DNA from: Vitellaria paradoxa
Lineage: Eukaryota > Streptophyta > Magnoliopsida > Ericales > Sapotaceae
Assembly: GCA_019916065.1 (NCBI GenBank)
Contig: CM034233.1
Coordinates: forward strand, 44,491,750 to 44,555,749
Length of the DNA: 64,000 bases
Direction: 5' to 3'
The stretch's first letter is position 1, and every line of letters begins with the position of its first letter. The notes below the pieces were generated by a model that had not been told where the DNA came from, made no database searches, and worked only from the letters and a program-made list of their open reading frames with translations. The translations under genes were made by a program, and so were the position numbers. Of this stretch, positions 1-10,697 are shown piece after piece.

Positions 1-1334
1 TCATGCTCTAATGAGAGATTCTTAAGCGTAATACATCTTTAACCATGTAACATCAATTGGAGGGCTTATCTTGTCCAATCCTGGTTGTGATATGCGATAG
101 TATCCACTTTCATTGACTTCTTTGATAACGAAGGGGCCTTCCCATTTTGCAGAGAATTTCGAGGTTGATATTCCCCTCATGATGTGAGTCGCCGTTTTCA
201 AAACTGAATCCTTTTCTTGAAATCTTCGAGGCTTGACTAGGGCATCATAAGCTCGAGAGATAAGTCACTGGCAAACACGCAAATTCTGCTTAGCCTTGTC
301 TCTTCTTTCATCAAGTGCTTCCAACTTCGTGTGCCTCAAATCTGGTATCATTTCACTCCGTAATGCTGTTCTTGCTGATGGTACCGCGATTTCCACTGGG
401 AGGACTGCTTTCGTACCATAAACTAAAGAGATTGGAGTCATCTGGGTAGAGAGATTCTTGGATGTACGGTAAGCACAGAGAGCCATGAGCAAAGCATGAG
501 CCCAAAGAGCCATAAGCAAAGCATGAGCCTAGTCCGAATGGTAATCATGTAGAGTTCTGCTCAAGATGGTCAACAATGTTTTGTCAGTAGCTTTGGCTTG
601 ACCATTTCCTTTTGGATAATACGCTGAGGATTTGTGATGCGTTATATCGTATTTGGCCAGTAACTACCCTACACTGCTGTTCACAAATGGGGTACCATTG
701 TCTGATAGGATGACTTTTGGGATTCCAAAGTGACAAATAATGAATTCCCTAATAAAGTTGGCCACTGCTCCCCAATTGCTCTTCACATAGGGATCCCTTC
801 TACCCATTTTGTGTATAACTATGTTGCAGCCATGATCCATATATTTTCATAGGAGGGCGGGTTAATAGGACCAATGAGGTCCAGGGCCCAAGTATGGAAA
901 GGCCATGGAGTCCCAATCGTCCTGAGATCAACTGCAAGGGCATGAATCAAGTGTCCATGTGCTTGGCACGATTGGCACCTCCGAATGAACATTTGGGCAG
1001 CCTCCTTTATGGTGGGCCTGTAATATCCCGTGGAGAGTAAATGTAAATACAACTTCCTTGCACCTTAATGTTCTAGGTCGTGACCCACCTCCAAGGCTCG
1101 TTGAACTTTTTGCCCTGCTAAACATCGTAGCGGTTTGCCTTCAAAATTACGTCGATACAGCTGTCCTTTGTGAAGAAAGTATAAATGAGCTCTTTTCTTA
1201 GTTACTGCGGCATAAGTCCTGTCAACTGGGAGGGAACCCTCCTTGATGTAATCAATGTAGGGTTGCCTCCAATCTGATGACGTGGTAGCGAGACTACATT
1301 TTGCTTTTGTGGGATTCTCTTGGCATGCCATGCA
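1..1334 (-). pseudogene. Tat integrase, second zinc module, core and C-terminus, broken
   Basis: This part would join element cDNA to host DNA. On the minus strand it first shows CMACQ (C codons 1332-1334 and 1323-1325), then a linker beginning DWRQPYIDY, then a full H2C2 zinc module (GHDLEH near 1068-1085, CQSC near 960-971). The catalytic core follows with WALDLIGP. The region behind IWIMAAT (ends near 822) is full of stops. The C-terminal part reads AYRTSKN, then SLVYGTKAVLPVEI and LDERRDKAKQNL (265-519), then KWEGPFVIKEV nearer the window edge. Stops at 1335-1337 and 1065-1067 sit in an otherwise continuous frame; both look like CAA changed to TAA. Confidence 0.85.
481..532. repeat. 27-bp tandem duplication inside the Tat integrase
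   Basis: The block AGCCATGAGCAAAGCATGAG plus seven bases (481-507) is followed at once by a near-identical second copy (508-532). It adds about nine codons (alternating Met/Leu/Ala/His/Trp) in front of AYRTSKN in the integrase C-terminal region. Confidence 0.8.
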
Positions 1335-2090
1335 TTATTGTTGTTCCGTTGCTGCATCTTTGGCTATGCTGGGCCAGAAGTATCCCTGCCTTTGGAGTTT
1401 TCTGTATAGGCTGATTCCATCCACACTGCATGATTGTTGATGGATCCCACCGATTTTCTTTTTAGCCTCTGGTTCACCAATGCATCTGGCTAGGTATCCT
1501 CTTGGTGCGCAGCGATAAAGTATTCCTTGATGTAGAGTATAATGTTTGAGTTCTGCTGCGGGGATCTTACCTTCAGGTGAGTTTAACGCCTTAACGATGG
1601 GAGTCCGCCAATCCACCACGTCTTCTTCAGGGAAAATATCTTTAACTAAGCAGGGAAGTTCTCTTTTCAAAACTTCAATCTTAGCGGCCCCTTCCCCTAT
1701 TTCTACTTTTGAGGCAAGGGTTACCAAGGCATTAGGATGGTGATTCTTGGAACGTGGTCCGTGCTCTACCCTTATCATATCGAATTTATCCATGACACGT
1801 TGGATAATCGTTCGATAAGAGGCGAGGGCTGGTTCCTTAATGACATATTCTCCACTGGTTTGTTTGATCACTAACTTTGAATCTCCCCTGATGCAGAGTG
1901 TTCCCACCTCGACATTTAGTGCTGCCATAAGTCCTAAGATCAATGACTCGTGTTCAGCTTCATTATTAGAGCAAGGAAACCCCAACTTGTAAGAAAGGTT
2001 GACGTTTATTCCTTCAGGGGATGTCAAGACTACTCCTGCACCACCGCCTTTAGCTGTTGACGATCCATCAAAACTTAGGGACCACTCCCG
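1335..2090 (-). pseudogene. Tat second (archaeal-type) RNase H and first integrase zinc module
   Basis: The reading frame continues from the RT ORF after a TAG at 2091-2093. It encodes SLSFDGSSTAKGGGAGVVL, NNEAEHESL, RGDSKLVIKQ and NHHPNALVTLASKV, the order expected of the extra RNase H of Tat elements. The last motif usually contains an Asp where this copy has Asn. After a linker beginning DWRTPIVKAL comes an H2C2-like module (GIHQQSC to SIAKDAATEQQ, about 1338-1445), which finishes with CMAC across the TAA at 1335-1337. Confidence 0.85.
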
Positions 2091-3323
2091 CTAAGATGCT
2101 TTGGCTGCTTGAAAGCTCTCACCAGGGAGTTCTTTTGATGGCAACTCAAATTTTCTCGATGGGAAATTGGCTAGGAGGTCTTCTAATGCTTGACTCTTCA
2201 CTGCTCTGGGCATCTTGCATGTAATGTCATATTCCCCTAGCAGCAACATCCACCGCGCAGCCCTTCCTGAGAGGGCAAGATAAGACAACAAGTATTTTTT
2301 CGGGTCACACTTGGTGATGAGATGCAGAGGATAGGACAAGAGATAATGCCGAAACTTTCGTGCCACAAATACCAAAGATAAGCAATGTCGCTCGACAGGA
2401 GAATATCGAGTCTCCGCTGCTTGAGCAAGGGCACCAATTGACTTAGGGGTAGAAGTGAGGTATAAGATCAATGGCTTTCCTGGTTGTGGCAGAGTCATTG
2501 TTAGTGGGGAAGTTAAAGCCTTTTTTATTTCTTCGAAAGCCTTATGGTGATCTTCTCCCCATTCGAATGAGTCTTTCTTGAGTAACTCATTAAGGGGTTG
2601 GGTGACCTCCGCCATGGCCGGGATAAATCTTCGTAGATAAGAGACCCTTTCTAAGAAAGCTTTCAACTCTTTCTGATTGCATAGTCGCGGCATGTCTTGA
2701 ATGGCAGTTACTTTAGACGGATCTGGATCGATTCCATGACGATGAACAACACATCCTAAGAATTTTCGTGCTATAACGCCAAACGTGCATTTCAATAGGT
2801 TCATCCGAAGACGATACCTGCAACATCTGTCAAACACCCTTTGCAAGTCTTTCAAGTGACTTTTCTCTTCCCTAGACTTCACCACCAGATCATCAATGTA
2901 GAATTCAAGGCATTTGTGAAACATCTCATGAAATATTGCGATCATAGCTCGTTGGTATGTGGCTCCTGCATTTTTCAGACCAAATGGCATGACTGTGTAG
3001 AAAAAGTTTCCGATTGAAGTCCAAAAAATAGTCATGCATGCATCATCAAGAGCCATTTTGATCTGGTTGTAACCGCTAAACCCATCCATGAAGGAGAACA
3101 TATGGTGACCCGCGGTAGAGTCAATGAGTGTGTCTATGTTAGGTAATGGGAATTCATCTTTTGAGCATGCTTTGTTCAGATCTCGAAAATCTACACAATC
3201 TCTGATTTGTCCATTCTTCTTTACCACTTGCACTATGCTTGATAGCCAGGATGGATGTTGGATGGGTTCAATGAATTTAGCTGCTAAGTGCTTCTCTATT
3301 TCTTCTTTGATCTTCAATTCCAC
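2091..3323 (-). pseudogene. Tat reverse transcriptase and first RNase H
   Basis: A 410-codon open frame encodes a Ty3/gypsy RT: CVDFRDLNKAC, FSFMDGFSGYNQI, YTVMPFGLKNAGATYQ and the catalytic YIDD (2889-2900), followed by FLGCVVHRHGID and the connection and RNase H region. In the first RNase H the stretch between IGALAQ and AAETRYSPVE appears shorter than in relatives, as if some 15-20 residues were lost. The frame is the same as that of 3339-3853 upstream and 1335-2090 downstream, so this was one polyprotein. The initial Met is internal, not a true start. Confidence 0.9.
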
Positions 3324-3338
3324 GTCTGGTTTATAGAA

Positions 3339-3853
3339 TCAAATACCTCGTTTCATTGGCTTCGCATTTGGGACCACATTTAAGCAGTAGGTGGTCACCG
3401 CTAGGTCAAGACCTGGCATTTCATTGTACTTCCATGCGAAAACATCCATATAGGATTGAAGCAGCGATAAGAACGTGTCCTTCTCTTCCGAGAGAAGGTC
3501 TTTACAAATGTATATAGGTCTCGGCGAATCCCCTTCTATAGCTAAGTTTACCTCTTCAAGTTCTTGTTTCTGTGGGCGCAGCCCATCCTGAAAACATTCA
3601 GGTGTTGGCATGACATCTTTGCTGATAACCTCTCCTGACTCTTCGGTACCTTGAGGGACTTTTAAAAGGAATACTTTATCACGAAATGCTTTCCTCCACT
3701 TTTTCCTTTTAACACTTTTATTCTTTCGCTTGGCCATAGACAATGTGGAAAGGAACATGCTTTCTTCTTTTTCTTGGAGGGGAGGGCTATGTTTGGTTGA
3801 TGATGTATGGGGATCGCCATTACATTCAGTAGTGGCTCCCCCTGGACACTGTT
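3339..3853 (-). pseudogene. Tat pol segment before RT
   Basis: This is the stretch between protease and RT. It ends with LLQSYMDVFAWKYNEMPGLD and VVPNAKPMKRGI, the conserved lead-in to plant Tat RT domains. A TGA at 3339-3341 stands where an Arg (CGA) would be expected, and the frame then continues into the RT. The apparent first codons of the open frame (3854-3875) lie in the copia LTR and do not belong to this gene. At 3853 the reading frame is cut by the copia insertion and resumes at 13290. Confidence 0.85.
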
Positions 3854-4712
3854 TGAAAATTCCAAACCCACACAATCACACACACAGTGAAAGTAATTAC
3901 ACAAGAGAATAACGAGGAAACCTTATCGCAGGGAGAAAAACCTCTATTTACAATCCCACTATCAACGGGTTACAAGACTCTACTCAGACTCTCTACGAAT
4001 CACTCGCACGAATCCTTTCGTCACTCTTGCTCGAATCACTCGATAAACCCTACAAGTAGGCTTTCTGCCTCACACAGAAAGTGAAAAGAAAATACAAGAC
4101 GAATTTAGAGAAAGAACATGAAAGCTCTCAATCCTTAAAGACTCTTTCTCTAGGTCCCTATAATATGTTCTCCCACCTCTCTCAATTACAAAGTTGGTTT
4201 CATATATATATAGGATTACAAAGTTGCCCTAGTTTGGCAAAATAGGAAATTGAATCCGAACAAAATATTCATAGCTCGATCCCTCGCGCTCCCATCCTCC
4301 AGCCTGCGACCTGCACTGGAATTTTTACGCTTTAGGAAATAACACTGGCGCACCCTCGGTCTCGCATCCTCTTGCCTGCGGACCTCACTGGAATTTCTGA
4401 GACACCTTGGCGCACCCGCGCGCTCCCTGCGGGCTGCCTGCGTGCTTGTAGCGTACCCGCGAGCTCCCCGCGCCGTGCCTGTGAGGTACATTGGAATTTC
4501 ATTCACGTTCTAGAAATCTGTGTCTGAATTCCATTAGGTTTTGTAATCCTTCACACCAATTAGAATTCTTGAAAATCTTGGTCAACTTGATTAACTTTAT
4601 CTCCTTAATTGTTCAAAATTCTTCAAATCTTCAATTTGCATCACTTTAGGAAACTTTAATAGCATTCCTAATTTAACTAATATTTTGATTGGATTTGCCA
4701 CAAGACTTTACA
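3854..4712 (-). repeat. 3' LTR of the SIRE-type element
   Basis: It matches 12431-13289 over its full length with about 23 differences by hand count (about 97% identity), mostly C/T or G/A. On the minus strand a GC-rich cassette (about 4270-4500) with three CTGGAATTT-containing repeats precedes a TATATATATA box at 4202-4212, which fits U3 followed by the R start. ORFs seen in the GC cassette are not considered genes. Confidence 0.95.
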
Positions 4713-4727
4713 ATCTCCCCCTTGGCA
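4713..4727 (-). promoter_or_regulatory. Polypurine tract of the SIRE-type element
   Basis: On the minus strand TTGCCAAGGGGGAGAT lies directly before the 3' LTR. This is the plus-strand primer site and its sequence is typical of the SIRE lineage. A near-identical tract stands next to the other copia LTR at 63607. Confidence 0.9.
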
Positions 4728-4984
4728 ATTCCATATCAAAACTTAAGTTAAATTTTAAATTCTGCTCAAATTCTGCACGTACTGAACACACACATCAAGG
4801 CACCATGTGGAATAATATAGAAATAATCAATGATATCATTACCAAAGCACATTATAAATAAAATATCATGCCATAGCCGAATATTACATACATAACTGAA
4901 AATGACTCCCCCTTTTTGATATGGAAATGACAAGCGCACAAAAATAAGGGGAATGATGGAAAGACAAAAGAAAATCAGAACAGA

Positions 4985-6142
4985 TCAAAAGAACTCACTG
5001 CCATCATCAAAACCACCACTGCCACTGCCGCCAGCACCATCAGTTCCGCCAAAAGAACCACCACCAAATCCAGTGTCATCATCATCATCATCCTGTGGTA
5101 GTTCATCCTGAAATGCTCCCCAATTATCAATCTGGTGATGTAAGGATTGAAATTGAGTGGTGCACAAATCTGTTAAGGCTTGGATGTTTGCATCGATAGT
5201 ATCCAACCGCCCATTAATTGCAGTCTGATCAGCACGAATATTTTCAACCTCCCCCTCAAGTCGCAGCAAAGACAAAGACATGGAGTTCATAGTAAATGGA
5301 CGTGTGCTACGACTAGATTCAGCTTCGTTTGGTGCATCAAGTGTGTCATCCACAGCTTGACTAACAGATTTCCTAGCAGTAAGGCGGGTAATGGGTGTAG
5401 GCTGTAGAGTGAGGCCAGAAGAAGGTAAGTCAATGTGATGGGACTGTATAATTTTGGTGACAAGAACACCAAATGGAAGAGAATCCTTTGTGCGTTTCAA
5501 TTGTTGAGCAGTGAACATGAGACGAAACATGAATAAGGCAAGATCAAAATGAAGACCCATCAGTATGGCATACATGACACGACCTCTTCTAAGTGTGACA
5601 TTAGAATAATGTGAGGTAGGATCTATGGATGCAGACGCAAAGAGATTAAGCATGCGATGATCGGTTTTGAGATGCCCGTGAACATATGTTTCACCACGCC
5701 AGGATGGTGAGCCAGTCATAATACTAAAGACATTGGTCAGTTCTTCTTTGGTGGGAGACACACCATCTTGAGTAGGATAAAAAAGTGAAGAACGTTCCTC
5801 AAGAGTAGGTCGGGCAATGCCCAAAATGGAGGCAATAAAATCAGGAGTGACAGTGATGGACACACGATTAACTGAAGTCTTAAAGATGGCATTTTCAAAA
5901 TCAGTCTCACAAAAATTTGCGTAAAATTCTTGTACCAAATTCACAGGACCACATGCAGATAGAGAAGTAACAGACTCCCAACCTAACTGAGCAAACAAAG
6001 GTTGAATCATGGGAAAATCATTTAACTCTAGTTGACATTCAATGAGAACTGGGCGTTTGGAAAACAATGTGCGGAATTCATTTTGATTCAAAAATCGATT
6101 ACCAGATGTGGAGGAGGACCCAGTTCGAGTTCTTTTAGACAT
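4985..6142 (-). CDS. Post-pol accessory (env-like) ORF of the SIRE-type element, intact
   Basis: This 385-codon ORF has no interruption, although the gag-pol of the same element has four stops and a frameshift. It starts MSKRTRTGSSSTSG. A globular part of about 220 residues follows, including GPVNLVQEFYANF and SITVTPDFIASILGI. This resembles the family annotated in plants as putative plant transposon protein, often found as a third ORF in SIRE and related elements. Residues about 285-345 look coiled-coil (LRLEGEVENIRADQ, LDTIDANIQALTDL). The tail has six Asp residues, then Gly/Ser-rich sequence. I see no signal peptide and no clear membrane segment, so a role as a viral envelope is not supported by the sequence. 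Function unknown. Confidence 0.85.
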   Translation of the reverse strand: MSKRTRTGSSSTSGNRFLNQNEFRTLFSKRPVLIECQLELNDFPMIQPLFAQLGWESVTSLSACGPVNLVQEFYANFCETDFENAIFKTSVNRVSITVTPDFIASILGIARPTLEERSSLFYPTQDGVSPTKEELTNVFSIMTGSPSWRGETYVHGHLKTDHRMLNLFASASIDPTSHYSNVTLRRGRVMYAILMGLHFDLALFMFRLMFTAQQLKRTKDSLPFGVLVTKIIQSHHIDLPSSGLTLQPTPITRLTARKSVSQAVDDTLDAPNEAESSRSTRPFTMNSMSLSLLRLEGEVENIRADQTAINGRLDTIDANIQALTDLCTTQFQSLHHQIDNWGAFQDELPQDDDDDDTGFGGGSFGGTDGAGGSGSGGFDDGSEFF

Positions 6143-7215
6143 GTTTAAAAAAATGACAGAACTAAATGAGAAAGACGTGAAGAGTACCTAGAACGTACAC
6201 ATGCACACACAGACGCTGGAGAAGAAGCTGGATGGTCGCTGGTGCGAAGGAGAAATACGTGCTGGAAAATGACCCATGCACTGTCCAGGCCCCATATATA
6301 CCCCATGGCGCTCCCGCGAGCATCCAGCGGGTAGGCTACGCCAGGGGCGGCAAAGGGGCGTACATCATGCGGCTTACCTGCGAGGATCTCGCGAAGGAGC
6401 GCGTAGCCTGCGTCCTGCCTGCGAGGCTCTCGAAAAAATCTTGTAAAAGTAGATGTGGACACAGACATTCAAAACCAAAAAGAAGACAGTAGAAGAATTC
6501 ATTAAAGATGTTAAAAAAACTTTTAATTCCACTATACCAATACATGTACATCAATCTCTCACCCTTCATAAATTCAAAGATTCACATTTTGATTTTCCAA
6601 GAAAATTGTCAATTCTGTGTCGGGAGGTGAAATAAGTCATAAAATTGAACAAATGCTTGTGCACGTGTGAGTTTTTGACTATAATATACATATAGGCTCC
6701 CCCTCAAACAAATCATAGACTCAAAAAGTTAAATTTGATGTACCAAATGAATCGAGAGCCAATCTCCTCCTTTTTTTTTTTTTTTTAACACTTGGCGGCT
6801 TTCACACGCTTATGGGCAGGTAGCTATTTCTTAACAATCAACGAGTCATTAAGGGGCTTCTCACTGGTCCCACCGGTAGCCCTTTCCAAGTTTTTTTTTT
6901 TTTTATTTCATTTATGCATAACTTTGATATGCACAAATCAGGCTCCTCAACATTTTTTAAACACATCAAACAATAACCCTTGATTCGTAGAAAAGAAAAG
7001 AAAGAGATATATGTATGTACAATCAAGTGTCATAGGAAGCACTCCAAAATTATGACAAAACTCACCAAGACACTTCGTATCAAATTACAAGGAATGCAAA
7101 AATTATGAACTCATTGAAATATATAAATTTGGAAGATTTAATGCACATGTAACAGTATAGAAGTCATAAAATATTTTCAACTTAATTAATAAACTTCTAG
7201 CTTATCTTTTAGATT
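6143..7215 (-). promoter_or_regulatory. Spacer between pol and the accessory ORF, with a putative internal promoter
   Basis: About 1.07 kb without a supported gene. On the minus strand a GC-rich block (about 6440-6300, with repeated GCGAGG and CTGCGAGG-like words) is followed by TATATATGGG (6300-6291), about 150 bp before the ATG at 6142. The LTRs of this element show the same order of GC cassette then TATA box. This suggests, but does not prove, a separate promoter for the accessory ORF. The rest (6480-7215) is AT-rich with two long T-runs (about 6769-6786 and 6891-6904). ORFs crossing the GC block are not considered real. Confidence 0.45.
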
Positions 7216-9471
7216 TCAATGGTGTGCACAAATGCCTACAAATTTTCTTAGAGACTCGAAGCGAAGGGCATCCAAGGGTTTTGTAAAAAAATCAGCAAGT
7301 TGATTTTCAGTTTGCACATGCTCCAATATGATGATGTTTTCCTCTACCAGCTCTCTAATGAAGTGATGCCTAATGTCTATATGCTTGGTGCGAGAATGCA
7401 AGACAGGGTTCTTAGATATACTAATAGCACTCATGCTATCACAAAACAAAGTAATAGGGCCTTGCTTTATTCCATAATCAGCAAGCATTTGCTTCATCCA
7501 TAGAAGTTGGGTACAGCAACTACCAGCAGCAATGTATTCAGCCTCTGCAGTAGATAATGAAATGGAGTTTTGTTTCTTACTGTGCCAAGAGACTAAATTA
7601 TTTCCAACATAGAAACATCCGCCAGAAGTGCTCTTGCGATCGTCTACACTTCCTGCCCAATCGGCATCAGAGTATCCCGCAAGATCAGAATTGGTGTCAC
7701 ATGTAAACCATATCCCAAACTCTAGTGTACCACTGACATATTTTATTATCCTTTTGACTGCATGTAAGTGTGATTCCTTAGGATCAGCTTGATATCTAGC
7801 GCACACACCCACACTAAATGCAATGTCAGGTCTACTAGATGTAAGATATAACAAACTCCCTATCATACTTCTATACATGGTCTGATCAACACTTTTTCCA
7901 CTTGGATCTTTATACAATTTTGTACTTGTGCTTATGGGAGTTCTAGCATGTTTTGCACTTGAGAGGCCAAATCTTTTCACTAAGTCTCTAGCATACTTGG
8001 ATTGTGAAATGAAAATCCCATTATCTTCTTGTTTAATTTGGAGTCCAAGAAAGTAAGTCAACTCACCCATCATGCTCATCTCAAACTGTGTAGACATTAA
8101 CTTACCAAACTCAACAGCATAAGATTCACAAGTAGAACCAAACACAATGTCATCCACATAAATTTGTGCAATTAAGATGTGCTTAGAATCCATGTGAAGG
8201 AATAATGTCTTGTCTACACTACCACGAGTAAATCTAGATTCAATTAAAAATGTAGTGAGTCTTTCATACCATGCACGTGGAGTTTGTTTCAAACCATAAA
8301 GAGCCCTTTTCAAATTAAAAACATGATTTGGAAATTTAGGATCCTCAAACCCTCTGGGTTGTTCTACATACGCTTCTTCATGAAGAACACCATTCAAAAA
8401 AGTACTCTTGACATCCATTTGAAATAATCTGAATTTCAACAAACATGCAACAGCCAAAAGTAACCTAATGGATTCAAGTCTAGCAACTGGCGCAAAAGTC
8501 TCATCAAAGTCAATTCCCTCTACTTGTGTGTAGCCTTGTGCAACAAGTCTGGCTTTGTTTCTAATGATATTTCCAAACTCATCACTTTTGTTTTTAAATA
8601 TCCATTTAGTCCCAATTACATTAGTGTTAGTAGGTCTAGGTACTAAGGTCCACACATCATTACGAACAAATTGATCTAATTCTTCATGCATGGCATTTAC
8701 CCAATTTTCATCAAGCAAGGCTTCTTTAATATTTTTGGGTTCAACACAAGAAACATAGTATACATAAGTTACCTCATTCCTTAATTGCATGCGTGTTTTC
8801 ATCTTGTCAGTTACCTCACCAATGACTTGACTGACTGGATGATTCAACTTTACTCTGGATGATGGTTCCAACTGCTTTGTGGTTTTGGCATGTTCAACTT
8901 TATCTTCTTTTCTCAATCCAGTGTTTTCTTCTTCCATATGATCTTGAGCTTTTTCAATCTCCTTTATATGTTCATTATCTTCTTCACCCTGTTCAAGGAC
9001 AATAGCATTAGTATTGTCATCAACAATTACATTGGTAGATTCCATCATAGAAGATGTATTTAAATTATAAACCCGAAAAGCACGACTAGTAGAAGAGTAG
9101 CCCAAGAAGATTCCTTCATCGCTTCGGGAGTCAAACTTTCCAAGATTTACCCTATCCTCGAGGATGAAACATTTGCTCCCAAAAACTCTGAAATACTTAA
9201 CATTGGGCTTCTTACCATTCCATAGCTCATAGGGTGTTTTAGATGAATTAGGACGAAGATACACCCTATTTGCTATGTAACATGCTGTGTGTACCGCCTC
9301 TGCCCAAAATTTTACAGGTAGTTGTTTCCCATGTAGCATAGACCGCGCCATTTCTTGCAGAACTTTATTTTTTCTCTCCACTACTCCATTTTGCTGAGGT
9401 GTCTTTGGAGCTGAAAACTCGTGCTTAATCCCATTTTCATCATAAAAGTCAGCATACTTCTGATTTTCAAA
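7216..9471 (-). pseudogene. SIRE-type integrase end, reverse transcriptase and RNase H
   Basis: A 721-codon open frame on the minus strand (M at 9381; frame opens upstream near the frameshift) begins with MERKNKVLQEMARSML, the integrase segment that holds the last catalytic Glu. The copia RT follows: TKWIFKNKSDEFG, ARLVAQGYTQ, FQMDVKSTFLNG (usually AFLNG), LYGLKQTPRAWY and the catalytic YVDD in IAQIYVDDIVFGS. RNase H shows YSDADWAGS, STSGGCFYVG, SLSTAEAEY and SRTKHIDIRHH. It ends near KFVGICAHH. This half has no stop, but a one-base loss near 9472 separates it from the upstream frame. Confidence 0.93.
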
Positions 9472-10697
9472 TCTCTTCCATGGTCAGTCCTGATTCTAGT
9501 GATGCAACCTATCACACGTTGCTTTTCTTGTTGTAACCTGAAACACAAGGACTTAAACGCATCAAAAGTATCTGATTTTTCACACAAAAAATTCACCCAT
9601 GTAAACCGAGTAAAATCATCTACAGCCACAAAAATATATTGCCTACCTCCAAGACTTTTAGTGCGTGTGGGTCCCATTAGATCCATGTGGACAAGCTCAA
9701 GAGGTTCAGTAGTGTTGATTGATTTTATCTTTTTGTGAGCCTTCCTAGATTGCTTTCCCAATTGACAAGGACCACACACACTATTTTTCTGCTTTTTAAG
9801 ATTAGGTAAGCCTTTTATGAGTTCGGATTTGGACAATTTGTGTAAATCTTTGTAATTCATGTGTCCTAATCTTTGATGCCATAACTCAGTTTCATCTAAG
9901 GTGGCTGAATTGCAAAGAAAACCTTCTGAATTTGCTATCCCATAGCAATTATCAGATGTGCGTATGCCATGTAAGACTTGTTGTCCTTTTTTGTTGAAAA
10001 TACTACATTCATTTTTAGAAAACTGGACAACATGGTCAGCATCACACAACTGACTAATACTTATAAGGTTAGCTTTAAGTCCATCCACATATAAAACATT
10101 TTTCAAACATTTAAAAATTGTGGACTTAATCTCACCTTTGCCTTTTACCTGAGATGTGCTACCATCACCAAAAGTCACTATTCCACCCTGAAAAGTTTCT
10201 AAATTTGAAAATAGAGATTTATTTCCACTCATGTGATTAGAACATCCACTGTCAAGATACCACATGTTTGAGTTCAAAGCTTTCAGGGTAGTTTGTGAAA
10301 CAAAACAATTTAAATCTGACTTTCTAATCCAAATAGCTCTAGTTTTAAAATCAGTTGTCTTGACAGGTTTTTTCTCACATTTTTGACTTTTATGGAAATT
10401 CTTTTTCTCAACAAATTTGAAATTTTTACCTTTTTGAAATGTTGGACTGTTTTGTTTTTGAAAAGGGCGTGAGTTTTTGTAAAAATCTTCTGAGAATTTT
10501 GAAAACACTTGAAATCTATTTATCACAGGAACTCTAGGTCCATGATTTTTTGAAAAATTTTGAATATAGTTTAAAGGAAGACCATAGAGTTTGTGACAGT
10601 TTGGGCGTATATGACCTTTGATTCCACAATGGTGACAAACAGGTACAAGGAATTGGGGTCTAGCAAACTGCGTACCTTTCACTATGTGAGGAGGATG
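9472..10697 (-). pseudogene. SIRE-type second zinc knuckle, protease and integrase N-terminal part
   Basis: Minus-strand domains in order: a second CCHC knuckle (CHHCGIKGHIRPNC), aspartic protease with WYLDSGCSNHMSG (catalytic DSG), the pre-integrase LWHQRLGHMNYKDL, the zinc pair CGPCQLGKQSRKAH, and the core with VHMDLMGP and IRTDHGR carrying the first two catalytic Asp residues. After TDHGR the frame becomes nonsense, because one base is missing at about 9472; the true continuation is in the next frame. The frame is the same as the gag part upstream, separated by a TAG at 10698-10700. Confidence 0.92.

Noticed and set aside
3124..3336. Plus-strand ORFs inside Tat and SIRE coding regions
   Set aside because: Mirror frames of the real minus-strand RT, gag and integrase sequences, without own motifs.
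4216..4506. 96-codon minus-strand ORF, also at 12793-13083
   Set aside because: Lies in the GC cassette of both LTRs. Long only because GC-rich sequence has few stops, and it overlaps the U3 promoter.
6145..6468. 107-codon minus-strand ORF before the accessory gene
   Set aside because: Covers the GC block and TATA box and has no motif. More likely promoter sequence.
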